A stretch of DNA of 64,000 nt from Luscinia megarhynchos. Taxonomy: Eukaryota > Chordata > Aves > Passeriformes > Turdidae. Shown here one piece after another: positions 27,618-38,979 of the stretch. Location of the stretch: contig CM067592.1 of the NCBI GenBank assembly GCA_034336665.1, positions 48,997,783-49,061,782 of the forward strand. The letters are read 5' to 3'. The stretch's first letter is position 1. The number at the start of each line of letters is the position of its first letter. The notes under the pieces were generated by a model that was not told where the DNA came from, made no database searches, and saw nothing but the letters and a program-made list of their open reading frames with translations. The position numbers and the translations under genes are program-made.

Positions 27618-30600
27618 GCAAGATAGTGTAATCTTTTAAATAAAAAAGTATTGTTTTAAAACCTAGTTTTTTACAAACTGTTCTTAAAAAAAGGTTGTTC
27701 AAGTCAGTGAGTGAGTGTTAGCCTTTCAGAGGTTTAACTCTAAGAATGAATTGGTCACTACGGAGAATTCACAGTAAGGTGGAAATTCAGTTATATTTAA
27801 GCAAAATACGTTTGTCAAGGGCTATTTGAAAGAAACTGTGCTAATCTTGTCAATTTACAAAATGGGAACAAATACATTCACATTAAAAGATTAGAAAGAT
27901 TAAACATTGCAGGCAGGGAAAGACAAAATCCTTGCGTTAGCTGTTTCTCCTCATGCTCACCATGAGACCAAGGGTTGTCATAGCAAAAATACTTTCCAAA
28001 GGCAGAGTTAAAGCCTGCAGATAATTAAAACAAATGGAAAAGTTTTTCTAATTCCAGTGTAAAACAAAGTAGGATATTAAAGGATAAGGATTACGCTTGC
28101 CTTCTTTAGAAAAAAGGACAAAAACTTGCATTGTGTTTGTTAGGCTTTCCTACTGCCTTTTGCTGCACTTGGATATGCTGCCACTTCTTCTTCCAGTACT
28201 GAGTAGCTGGTCTGCCCAGACAGGTCTCAAGATGAAGGCCGAGATGGATGGGCCACATGGACAAAAACAGCTGCTCACACATCTATGGCCAAGTGATGTC
28301 CTCTCCTGCACACCCCAGACTCATTTCCAGTGGTGCTCATCACGTGCTTGGGGGGGAAGTGCAGGAGCAGTCCCAGCTTGGTGGGAACAGAGGCACGGGC
28401 ATGCACTTCTCACAGCACTCTGCAGAAGTGGCACCAAATTCTCTCTGACAGCAGCACCGCCCAGCTTGCAGGCATTACCAAAAATAGGTGCAAAATCAGG
28501 TTCTCACCATTTCCTCCCCTGACAGCTTTCAGATTTCTTTAAGACATTTCATTTCATGATTTGTCTGCACATCTCTGAATGCCTTGGATACTTCTGAACC
28601 TGCATTTCACATCCATATACCCAGCTTTGTGCAGAGGAACACAGTCTTTCAAGCTGCTCACAGAGAAAGCTCCAGAAGAAGTTAGAGCTTCCAAGATCTG
28701 AATCATAAGCACCAGGCAGAAAAGAAAGATCTCCACAAAGCAGCTCACACTGCAGTCATTACTCAGTGTACCTTTCGCCTCACAGAGACTAGGATATTTG
28801 TCTCCGTGCACAGAAGTTACCAAAATCAATTTGAAGCCATTTAGTATTGATCCTTGTCTATTATATCCACCACTGAAGATAGTGAGGCAGTGTCTCCCGC
28901 AATGGCTTGTTTTTAGGCTGGAAATTTACATATGGTAAGTGAATTAAATGTGGGATAGTAGCAGAGAAAGAGGAATCCCCGCAGGAGCAATGTGGAGCAA
29001 AACACAAAGCTACATTTGATGTAGGAAAGCTGAGAACATGCTATAATAGTAACAACAGCAGTTTCAGCAAGATTACAAGTTTCAGAAAGCAGATCAAATT
29101 CTAGGCATGAGGAATGTCAGAAAGTTTTATTTGTTCACAAGAAAGAAAAAAAAAGCTGCTGAAGGGCAAAGATACCTGTTAAACAAATTAATTAATTTTA
29201 AGCATTTAGTCTTCTATTTTTTCCTTAACATTTTGCATTTTCTTGATGTTTTCCCTTTCACTTGATTGCTATCTGTATCAAACAGTAGTAACCAAAAAGA
29301 ACTCACTAATGGATTCCTACAGCTTTGTTTAAAAGAGCTAAACACCTCATTCCAACCGAAACTACCCCACTGAATTTCAAAGATAGCACCCACCTTACAT
29401 TAAATTCTGTGAAAGAAAACTCTTTTAATTGCAAAAGATCAGATTGAAAACGGAAACGGTACTGTTTTTTCAAGATACTAATCAATGCTGTCTAATAAAT
29501 GCTGAGACAAGAATAAAAGATTAGCCAAAAGCATTCTAGTATCTTAGAAACCGTAAGTCCATTTTTTAGTGCACAGACAACTCATTTAGTGGCATTTGTA
29601 TAATAAAATAAAAGGAATTTCGTATGCATTACCAACTACCACTAACCAATTGAGTGAGAAAACAGAGGAAATAAATTAATTTCTTGAGACAGAGATCCAT
29701 CAGTTCATGTAACAAGAAAATTTTGTGTCAAAAAAAGTATTTTTTGATGTTTTTTCCCACATCAGTTTAGGAATTAAAGCTTTAGACATCACCACTGCCT
29801 CAAATATGTTCCACTTGAAAAGACAGTGTCAAACTTTTCAACAAACTCAGAGGTGTCTCTGGGATGTGGGGCTTCACAGCTTTGCAGGATTTTGCCACTG
29901 TAAATGCCTCTTTGCGTCCAGGAAGGTGCTGGAGAACAATGGCAACAGGTCTTTGCAGGGCATCAGCCCAGTGCAGTGGGGAGGAACAGGCTGGAACTTG
30001 GTTTGCAGCAATGCCACTGCAAGCAGTGCAACCACTGCTTGGCTGGGGGCTCAGAGAACGCCAGCTTGTCCTCAGAAGAGCTATTCCCTTGCTGGCTGTA
30101 GTTATGCTCCTGTGAAAGAGGTGGATCACTGGTGTCCCTGGGGGCCCTTAGCTTTCCAAAACCCTTGAAGAGATCAAGCACAGCCTCATGGCTTTTTCAT
30201 ATGCTGTCCCCTGGAAAGTACCATCATTCAGTCATGCTTAAGGCCTTCTCTGTTCTCGGCTTGCAGATGCTCAGCTGATAGGCGTGTCCTTGAAAAGCTG
30301 TCCTTGGGCTCTCTGTTTTCAGAGAATCATGCTGCAACCTTCATGCTGACTTTGCATACAGCGAACAGGCAGGTGGAAGACACCAGCTACTATGGTGTCC
30401 ACAACCACCAAGACATGGCTCAGCACATGGGAACCATCACCAGAAAGCATAATTCCATGTTTCTGGCTAGGAATATAGCCATACTTTTCAACGGTTTGTT
30501 TCCTCTCTCCATTGTTCCTCAGCACTGAGTGCAGATTCAGCACACACATAGTTTAGCAGTGAACTATGAGAAAATACATCCTGCCACTTAAGAACAAGGA

Positions 30601-32663
30601 CAACAAAGAAGCTGTCTCTTCATGGAGACATTTAGCAAAGAACCCTCATTAAAAAGAGCAGACTCATTTCCTGCCATATTTCATAGTGAGAAGTCCTTCT
30701 TCACCCTAACCCAGAAGGATGAACTGGCTCATTTCAAGCAAATAAAATGACAATTGTGCATCCTGTAGTTTCTCTTTTTTAACATGTGTTCACACTGCCT
30801 CCTTCAAGGAGCTGGATAGGTCCCACTGCCCTGTTGTCCACACCATGAGATGAACTCCTCCACGTGACAGAGGGAGCCCAAAAGTTGCATACTGTTGAGG
30901 ACCACTCATCTCAGTCCTCCTTGTCAGTCCATGATGTTTGTGGAGGGCCACACAGTACACACGTGGGCCTGGTCCTCTGCACAGGAGTAAATTTAACCTC
31001 ATTTCATGAAAGCCTCTTACAAAAAGCAGAAGAGGGAAAGAGAGTATTTCCAGCAGAGCAGAGAGAGAAGAGACCCTCCGGAATGCTCACACACTGCATC
31101 CCACAACCGCACATATCCCATGCGAGGTGGTCTGCCCTGAGCACATTATCCCCAAAGCACAAGGTCACTTGATGGGCAGGGCTCCCAGCCAAGAGCAGCC
31201 CTGCACAAAGCGGGCCCCCTGCCCCACGGTGCGGACACCAGGAAGGAGGAATATTTGAGGATCAGGAAAGGTGAGAGGAGTGGAGCTGTTAGGGCTGGGG
31301 AAGATCAGCCAATCACAATAGTCTGCAGCTAATAGTCAGGATGATCAGCCCATGCACCACATGTGTTAGTCTGGTCAGACAATGCAGCTATGGGATGTAC
31401 ACAGACATGACGACAAGAAAGGGTAAAGTATGAGCTGAACAGGAGGAAGCCTAGTGCAAGAGGAATCTCAGCTTCCTTTATGGCTGTCCCAGTCCTTAGT
31501 GCAGCCTGGGCTCTAGAGTGACACAGCACTTGCTCTTTCTATCCCCATCTCACCACCCCACGTCGCTTGCGCAAACAACAGAACAAGATTCAGTCACAAA
31601 CATCCAAGACACAAACACACAAGCATTGCTTGTGTGTCATTCTCTACACATCTTTCTAAGAGGGCAACAGTGTTGTAGAGACTCAGCATCAGTCCACAGC
31701 AGCTTCTAAAAGGAGCTTGAAAGTGATGATACTCTTCATGAAGGAGAACGCGCAAAAACAACACAGATTCCGTTGTTAGATTATCCTCTATGTCAGCAGT
31801 CCTGATGCTACTATCATAGAATTATTGCATTATGCAAGTGAACAAAGTATGTGCTGTTATTTTAGATATCCCTTGGAATTTAGTTTACAGTGTAGTTCAT
31901 GACAGAATTTCATTCTCCTGCACTTAAAAATACATTTTGTTGCATAAATACATTTTTGATTTGCAACATGCCAGCATCACAGACTTCAGTTCCAACTAAC
32001 TGCATGAAGACATGTAACATTGTGCAAAACCATAGCATCATAAATACATGCATGGATGACTAAAAAAACAGAGCTTACAGCATCCAAAGTGTCCACAGCT
32101 CTGACCATCTACATGTGCAATCATGTGAACAGATCCAAACACATGTATTGTGCACAGCTGCATCCAGATCAGTCCAGTGACATCCAAATATAATCCCCAT
32201 GTTTGACTCTTATTGTGGTGTCCTGAAAAGGCCACGTGGGAAAGTCAGCACTAACATTGGTGCAGACCCCTCTGCACTGTCTAGGCCTGTGTTTTGGCAC
32301 TCAGCCCCTTAAGTTCAAGGCCAAATTTTGCTCTTGGTAACACTGAGCAAATCTCCCAAAAGCCAGTAGATAATTCTGAAGGCATCCAATACATCTGCAA
32401 ATGATCCAGAAGGGCCTCAATCTGCATTATCCTTCTGATGGGTTTCTAATGGGATGCAGTAGCTGAGACAAGCTAATGACTCTGTGATGCTTGTAGACAA
32501 ACACCATCCACTGTCTCCCTGACTGGGTCTGCACCTCAATATTTTAGTAGATTCAGCTCAGTATATCGGCAGAAAATTATCTGACTTCCCCCTTTTTTTG
32601 GCTGTGTTTTCTGCTGGGGAACTGAGTTGAAATCAGTCACTGATGAGGTCTAACATCAAATTG

Positions 32664-32706
32664 AAGAAAGGCAGGAAAAGAAGGAAGGGAAAAGAAAGGC
32701 GAAAAG
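32664..32706. repeat. purine-rich low-complexity patch
   Basis: About 43 bp almost entirely of A and G on the plus strand, built from GAAAAG/GAAGG-like words. Short and irregular. Confidence 0.5.
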
Positions 32707-33508
32707 CAAGCCCTGTTTTGGAGCCAGCTATCCCCATCTTAAGGAAATCACAGCCTCACTATGAGGAATAAGCTCAGCTTTTATATCGGAGTAGGATGTA
32801 GTCAGGAATGCAGCCGCCCACCTGCAGTGCCTCACTGTAGCCACTGCACCCAATCACCATCATACAGCTTGTGCTGGAGAGGAGCAGGACAGCTGCCCTT
32901 GATTTCATGGTAAGAGGTTCTCAGTAACAAGAGCCAAGGTTGGAGACCACAGTTCTTCGTTTGGGCAGAGGGACAGGAAGGTAAGGCTTGGCAGCACTAG
33001 CCCCTGGCCACACTGATGTGTCTTAGCACCAGGGAAGCTGCATCATCGTTGTGAGGTTGCAATTTGCTGCAAAAGCAGGTGTGATACCCTCAGTCAAAAC
33101 GGCAAATAACTGAGTTGTCTTCTCTCATCTAAAATACAGAGATTAGGACATCTACTCTCCTAGCAGTGTTAGACAAAACCACGAGAGCAGTTTAAATCCA
33201 AAGTCTCCCACCCAGTTAATAACCTTTCACCTTAATAGAAATGGTAAGTAGATAAACTGTAGTCACTCAATTCCTTTAATTGTCCACAAACAAAGACTGA
33301 ATAATAGGTTGTATTCAGTGTCCTTCAAAACTAGTAAGTTCATTTTTGTACTATGACACTACTTGGGTATCATATTCTGTCCATACATGTTTAATTTCTT
33401 CAATAAGTAGTTTTTGTGGGGCTGCCCCACCAGAACTTGCCAGGCAGTCTGCCATCAGCACTGCTAGAGTTACTGCAGATATCACAAAGCAGAACAGAAC
33501 TATTTCCA

Positions 33509-35130
33509 TAATCACAGAACTGCAGAATCAGGCTCTGGGTAAGGTTGGAAGGAACCACAGAGTGTCATCTGTTTCAACCTTCTTGTTCAAGCAGGGTCAT
33601 CCTAAAGCACATGGCACAGGATTGTGTCCAGATGTTTCTTGAGTATCTCTCGGCAATCTGTTTGTGTGTGCCTAGAGAGATGCCCCCTAGAGAGTGCCTT
33701 AATCCTCTTTGTTGCACTTCACTGGACCTGTTCCAGAGCTCCTTGTCTCTCCTGCACTGAGGAGCCCAGAACTGGACACAGCATTCCAGGTGATGCCTCA
33801 CCAGGGCTGAGCAGAGGGGCAGGATCCCTCCCTTGAGCTGCTGGCACTGCTCCTCAATGCAGCCCAGGATGTCACTGGCCTTCTTGGCCACCAGGGCACA
33901 CTGCTGGCCCATGGGGAGCTTGCTGTCCACCAGGACCCCCAGCTCCTTTTCCACAGAGCTGCTTTCCAGCAGGTCACCCCAGCCTGGGGTTGTTGCTCCC
34001 CTCGTGCAGGACCCTGCATTTGCCTTTGCTCAATTTCAGAAGGTTCCTCTCTGCCCTTCTCTCCAGCCTGTTGAGGCCCTTCTGAAGGGCAGCACATTCC
34101 TCTGGGGTATCAGCCACTCCTCCCAGCTGTGTGTTGGCACTGAAATTGCTGAGGAGGCCTCTGCCCCTCCATCCAAGCCATTGATGGGTAAGTTAAACAT
34201 GCCTGGGCCCAGTATTGGACCTTGGGAGACAGGACTAGGAACAGGCCTCCAACTAGAACCTGTGCCATTGATTGCAATCTCCAGGATCTGCTGTTCAGCA
34301 GGTCTCAATCCACCTCCCTGTCCACTCATCCAGCCCACTCTCCCTGAGTTTGCCTGTGAGAGACAGTCTCAAAAGCCTCACTGAAGTTGAGGTTGATAAG
34401 ATTGCTGCTCTCCCCTCATCCATCCACATAGTTGTTTAACTGTAAAGGGCAAATCAGGTTGGTCAAGCATGATTTACTTTTAGTGAATCCATACTGACTA
34501 TCCTTCTGTGGATAGAGGCGGACTCCAGAATGAGGCACTTCCTCACCTTTCCAGGGACTGTAATGTGGCTAACTGGTCAGTAATATCCTGAGCTCTCTTT
34601 CCTTTTGGACACTGGGGTGACATTTGCCTTCTTCAATCTACAGGCACCTCTCCATGACCTTTCAAAAGTGATCATGAGCAGCCTCAGCTATGGTGTCCAC
34701 CAAGCCTTTTAGCACTTGTGGATGTATCCCGTCAAGGTCCATGGATTTTTGGATGTCTAGGTGTTCTCCAACACCTTTCCCTACTTGACCAAGGGAAAGT
34801 CTCCCTTCCAACATTCCTTCATCCCGCTCTCCTGGGTCAGAGATCCCTGAGGGCTGGTCTTGCCAGTGAAGACCAATGCAAAGGCAGTGTTCAGCAACTC
34901 TGCCTTCCTTACATCCTCTGTTACCAGGGTCCCTTCTTTTTTAGCAACAGGCCCATATTATCCTTCCTTTTCCTTTTGTTACTGATGTATTTGCAGACAT
35001 CCTTCTTGTTGTCCTTGATGTCTTTGGCCAGATTTAATTCCAGCTGGGCCCTGGCCTCCCTCGTGATAATACTGAAGCAATCACAATAAGCACACACATT
35101 CCACTGTATATCCCCTAACCAGACAAGCAA
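33509..35130 (-). mobile_element. CR1 LINE with decayed ORF2 (reverse transcriptase C-terminal part)
   Basis: This is a longer 5'-truncated CR1, about 1.6 kb, sense on the minus strand. Its 3' tail is a degenerate form of the usual octamer tail (ATCACAGAACTGCAGAATCA at 33511). On the minus strand, 33954-33574 reads KELGVLVDSKLPMGQQCAL and then SALVRHHLECCVQFWAP, the typical CR1 ORF2 segment downstream of the reverse transcriptase. The part at 34338-34036 keeps SSWRPV and GPILGPGMFNLPINGLD, which correspond to the palm/thumb surroundings, but the catalytic FADD-type motif cannot be read in frame. Stops and frame changes show it is dead. The 183-codon plus-strand frame (33833-34384) is an antisense artefact. 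Confidence 0.92.
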
Positions 35131-36715
35131 AGGTTGCTCTTGTGCCCTGCTAACTCAAAGGTATCAGAGATGTTGCCTCACTGCTGCTGGACAGCAGCAC
35201 AAACCATCCTAATACTGTGGTAATCAATTTAGGCAGCATGTAGAGTCAAAAAGTCATGGGAAATGCTTCCTTTGACCTCTCAGCTCAAAACCCAAGAGTG
35301 CCAGTTTTTTCTTCTGAGGTCTATGTTGAGGCTGAATTACAGCACTGATGTGAAGCAACACTTCAAAGAGATGCTTGCAGTATGGCAGCCTCCTCAGAGC
35401 AAAGGTATGGGATGGGCTGGGCAGGGGAGGAGAGGTGGGAAACAGAGATCTGCTGCCCCACAATGGCCAGCTGATACCCATCACCTCACTGCAGAAGAGG
35501 AAAGGAAATGTAGGGAACTATGTCAGATACTGCAATAGCTGTCACTGGGAAGTGTTGAGATGAGTGGGGGACAGTGGGGAACAGCCAGTGGGTGACAAAC
35601 AGAAATCAGACTTCCCTAGAGGTCAGCTGGTGGAGCTCTCACCTGGCACTTTGAGAGAGGTCCTTGGCATGGAATGCTCCCACTCCAGCACATACTAAGC
35701 ACCACTGTGTGAGTCCTCAGTGGAAAACAGTAAAGAAATCCCAGAGCAGCACTGGCCTTGCAAAACTATTTCTCACTATATCACACTAAAAGCACTGCTG
35801 TGAAAAGGCAAAGCAGTGGAAACAGCAATCAGATGCCTGGCCTCATCTGGAAACTGGGCAGCTGTCTTTCTGGCTTCACCTGAAATCTGTACTTCTGTCT
35901 CCTCCACCTCCAAGTCAGATATGCCACAGCACTGAAAGTCACAGACACAGCTTGCAGTCACTTCAGTAGAGTCACAATTTGGCTCCCAGTCCCAAAGCCA
36001 AGTTACAAAAGGAGGGCTCTACAATATGAACAACTGCTTGTGCCCACCACTCCACTTCCTACCCCAAGACACAGCAGATAGTAAATGGAAGACTGTAGAA
36101 CTAGTGGTTACACTACAATGGGAGTGTCAGACACAGGAAACACAGACTTTGTAACAGCCTTGCTACATGTGGAAAGAAAAGAGATGACAGTCAGGTTGTG
36201 TCACCTGCATAAAGCTTCCTGGGAGGACAGATATTCATTATACTGGAAATCTCTGCCCTTAGATTTTTCAGTGGCACATCCACTATCTACTTCATCCCCA
36301 AAACATACCTTCAGTAAGGCCTAAGTGAGGTGCTGTCACCTCCCTCTCACACAGGTACATTTTTTCCTAGGAACACAGAAAAAAAGGTTATAGGTGCTAG
36401 GTGACTCACTTCTATTTCTATTTGCTACCTTTCTTTCACCTCTTCTTTGGAATTAGTGATGATTAAAGTCATTGCACAGTTGCAGATCTAAAGAATTTGA
36501 AGGATACGCAGGAAGGTGAAGAAATACAGACAAACAAGCATAAAGAAACACACCAATTAAAAATTGCAAAACAAGAAAGTCTCTCCAAAGGCTGTTTGGT
36601 CCAATACCCAGCAGAAGTCAGCCAAGGTTGTCTCTTTCATTGACTTCAGCAGGCACTCAATAAACCCCAGCAGACTTGTCTAAAGCCTCACGACAACCCC
36701 AGCACATCCTTGTGG
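35131..36715. other. intergenic region between CR1 and KIAA1958 3' end
   Basis: About 1.6 kb with no recognised gene or repeat. The KIAA1958 transcript may end at its upper edge if the ATTAAA at 36729-36734 is used; otherwise part of this stretch would be 3' UTR. Confidence 0.4.
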
Positions 36716-36728
36716 AATTTAAACTAAG

Positions 36729-36734
36729 TTTAAT
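36729..36734 (-). terminator. KIAA1958: candidate KIAA1958 polyadenylation signal ATTAAA
   Basis: The minus strand reads ATTAAA here, the commonest variant signal, about 1.2 kb past the stop. It is followed within roughly 15-45 bases by a G/T-rich stretch (GGATGTGCTGGGGTTGTCG, about 36691-36712), a suitable downstream element. This is inference; the mammalian gene has a long 3' UTR, so a more distal site is possible. Confidence 0.3.
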
Positions 36735-36999
36735 TACTTGAAAAGTAGTGTTCCTAATTTTAAGTGTCAAGAATTATAACTGCTCACTGAAATAGTGAAT
36801 TTGTTAGTGTTTTTTCCATACTTGTAATAGAACAACTACATTACAAAGTAGAACAGCAGAACTTGATATTTCAAGGCTTTACGGTCCAAATTCTGCCTTC
36901 AGATTCGCATGCACATTTTCCATCATCTGAATGGAAACAGACAATGTGTAGCTAAGCGAAATTTGTATTTGTATTAAAACTGACCAGCTTTTTACCTCT

Positions 37000-37028
37000 C
37001 TGTAGAAATTATTTTAAAATTTCTACAG
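37000..37028. repeat. perfect inverted repeat, 11 bp arms
   Basis: CTGTAGAAATT (37000-37010) and its exact reverse complement AATTTCTACAG (37018-37028) are separated by 7 bases. It falls in the probable KIAA1958 3' UTR, about 0.9 kb past the stop, so it would form a hairpin in the transcript if that UTR extends this far. Confidence 0.85.
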
Positions 37029-37933
37029 AAATATCATTACACTCTCTATTGTTTTGTGGATTTCAAATGATGGCTTAAGACCTAGTTGATGCCATTTTTC
37101 TGTATAGCTGGGATAAGATTGCAGGTATTTCTGCACTGTTGGTTTTCCCAGAATACTGAAAGAGTGCTCTATGTCAATAGATTTTACATTACATACACAC
37201 AGTGATAAAATACTAACAACCTATGCTTAAAGAGGTAAAATTATGTGTTACAATGGTTTTGCCATTATGCTTTTGCATATTGTTGAGAACAATACTTTTT
37301 CGCCTAAACACCAGCAACACACAGAAAACCAACATACCCAAAAGTTAAAAATGGCATTTAGCTGACTTCAGGAAACATAATAAAAAAAGACAAAAAATGC
37401 AGTAAATGGTTTTGTGAACTTACATTGATGTATTTCTTATTTCTTGGTCTTGCTGATCAAGAATAAACTGGCAGGTAAGAAAGAGCAGCCAATGTTAAGT
37501 GTGTGTCCTCCACTGTGGGAGATCGTGTTAGAATACTAAATTGAAAAATGCTTTAGAACAGAATTGCTACGTAAGCCTCCCTGGGGATTTACACTCATTA
37601 ATGTGTGCATGTTAAAAACGGTATTTTCAGTCTATCTTGTGTTGCCTGAGAACCATTTTTATCCTTCTAAAATCTGTATTCATATTATAACCCATAAGTA
37701 CTTTTCATTTTTCCATTAATACTATAAATACTGTTAGTAATACTAAACTATTTCTGTTGACTTATTTGTAAAAAGAAAAATATATTATATGTTTATATAT
37801 TCTTATAAAGTGAATTAACACTGGAGAGAGGGCTGCGAGGGGGAAGAGTGTACAATCAAGGCTGATGCGTATTATTGAGAACAAATTCAATGCTTGAAAC
37901 AAAAAGAAAAAGAAAAAAGTGTTCAGTGGTCTT

Positions 37934-38979
37934 TCAAGCCATGTCAGATGAAGAGTCATAGGATGCTGACACTATGAAGTTGCCAGTATTGGAGTGGCTT
38001 GCCATGGACTGGGCAGCCTGCTGGCTCAAGTTATTGCAGATCAGCACCAGCTGGTTGCTCTGAGCTTCTGAGAGGGTGCTGCAGCTCTGGTAGACACTGA
38101 AGTTGGTCTTGCGCCCAGGGATGTTGCCTTTCTCACACATGGTCTTCACCATCTTGGCAAGCTTGTTTTTCCCCAGGGCTTGGCAGTTGTACCAGTGAAG
38201 GGCAGCCAGGTTGACGACGGGTTTGATGGACAGGTAGAAAGGCGCGTCCTCGTAGCGCATGGCCGGAGGGCGCCGCTGGGCGTACTCCTTGTAGTCCTGC
38301 ACGGGGCAGGTCTGCGGGGAGTGCTGCGTGGCGTACACCCGCGAGTCCGTCCCGCCTCTCTTGCTCTTGGTACTCACGTCCCCGCTGTCCGGCCCCATCC
38401 ACTCCAGGTACTCCAACCCAGTTTCTGTCACCCGCAGACGGATGTCTCCCCACTTGAGGGTGGACCCATGGAAACCCGTGCAGTGTCCGAACGCCTTAGT
38501 GTTGTTCAGCCACACAAGGTTCAGAAGCCCTTCAGGATTGTACCGGCTCAATAAGCCTCTTTTGCGCAGGATAAGCTCATCAGCAAAGGTGAGTTTCATG
38601 GATTTGTGCGGCTTGTTTCCTTTGCCTTTACACCTCAGCTCTATCTGCTTTTGCTTTAGAGCTTCCTGGGACCTCTTGAACTCCTTATCCCTTGTAATAC
38701 TGTATCCATACCTGTGCTCTTTGAGGTACCGCTCCAATCCACATTGGTAGTTGGCCAGACTGTTTGGCTCATACTCAGACCCATCTTTTTGTCTGGCGTC
38801 CACAAAGAAGGACGCAAGGTAGGCATCAAGCTCTTTGCAGGGGATGACATAGATCTCACGGGTCTCAGAGGGGTACTTGGAAATGAGGAATTCTCGGAAA
38901 TTTCGGAGAGCTGTCTGTGTGCTGCGAATGGTCTTCTCATTTTGCTCCCTGCTGAGCTCTGCTGCTCTCTCATCCTGGT
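37934..38979 (-). CDS. KIAA1958: KIAA1958 terminal coding exon: Crypton-derived DUF3504 domain
   Basis: This exon encodes residues 385-732 and the stop (TGA at 37936-37934). The acceptor on the minus strand is TTCCTCTTCCAG, ending at 38980. Phase 1 matches the donor at 57124, so the junction reads PPMP then DQDERAAELSREQ. The sequence is nearly identical to mammalian KIAA1958 through DUF3504, a domain known to descend from a Crypton tyrosine recombinase. The N-terminal helical part (about 391-500, with TIRSTQTALRNFREFLISKYP) resembles a core-binding domain. The rest corresponds to the catalytic domain (LNNTKAFGHCTGFHGSTLKWGD, YSIKP-type blocks, SASYDSSSDMA end). Key recombinase residues appear changed: His555 where a box-I Arg is expected, and Phe678 and Tyr681 in place of the box-II His and Arg. 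No recombination activity is expected. The cellular role is unknown; nuclear location is inferred. Confidence 0.96.

Larger units (their letters stand above)
22026..33508. other. intergenic region, no gene recognised
   Basis: About 11.5 kb without a recognisable gene. It contains a short CTTT run (22221-22242), an ATT/GTT microsatellite (27581-27617) and a purine-rich patch (32664-32706). Frames of 141 codons (28097-28522, plus) and 147 codons (29725-30168, plus) are present but carry no recognisable motif and have no supporting splice or neighbour context. Confidence 0.5.
36716..37933 (-). other. KIAA1958: KIAA1958 3' UTR (probable, at least in part)
   Basis: AT-rich sequence after the KIAA1958 stop on the minus strand. 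It contains a perfect 11 bp inverted repeat at 37000-37028. No canonical AATAAA was found on the minus strand over these 1.2 kb, only variants, so the 3' end is uncertain. Confidence 0.5.

Noticed and set aside
28097..30168. Plus frames of 141 and 147 codons (28097-28522, 29725-30168)
   Set aside because: No motif, overlapping frames of similar length on the other strand in the second case, and no splice or neighbour support; probably chance.
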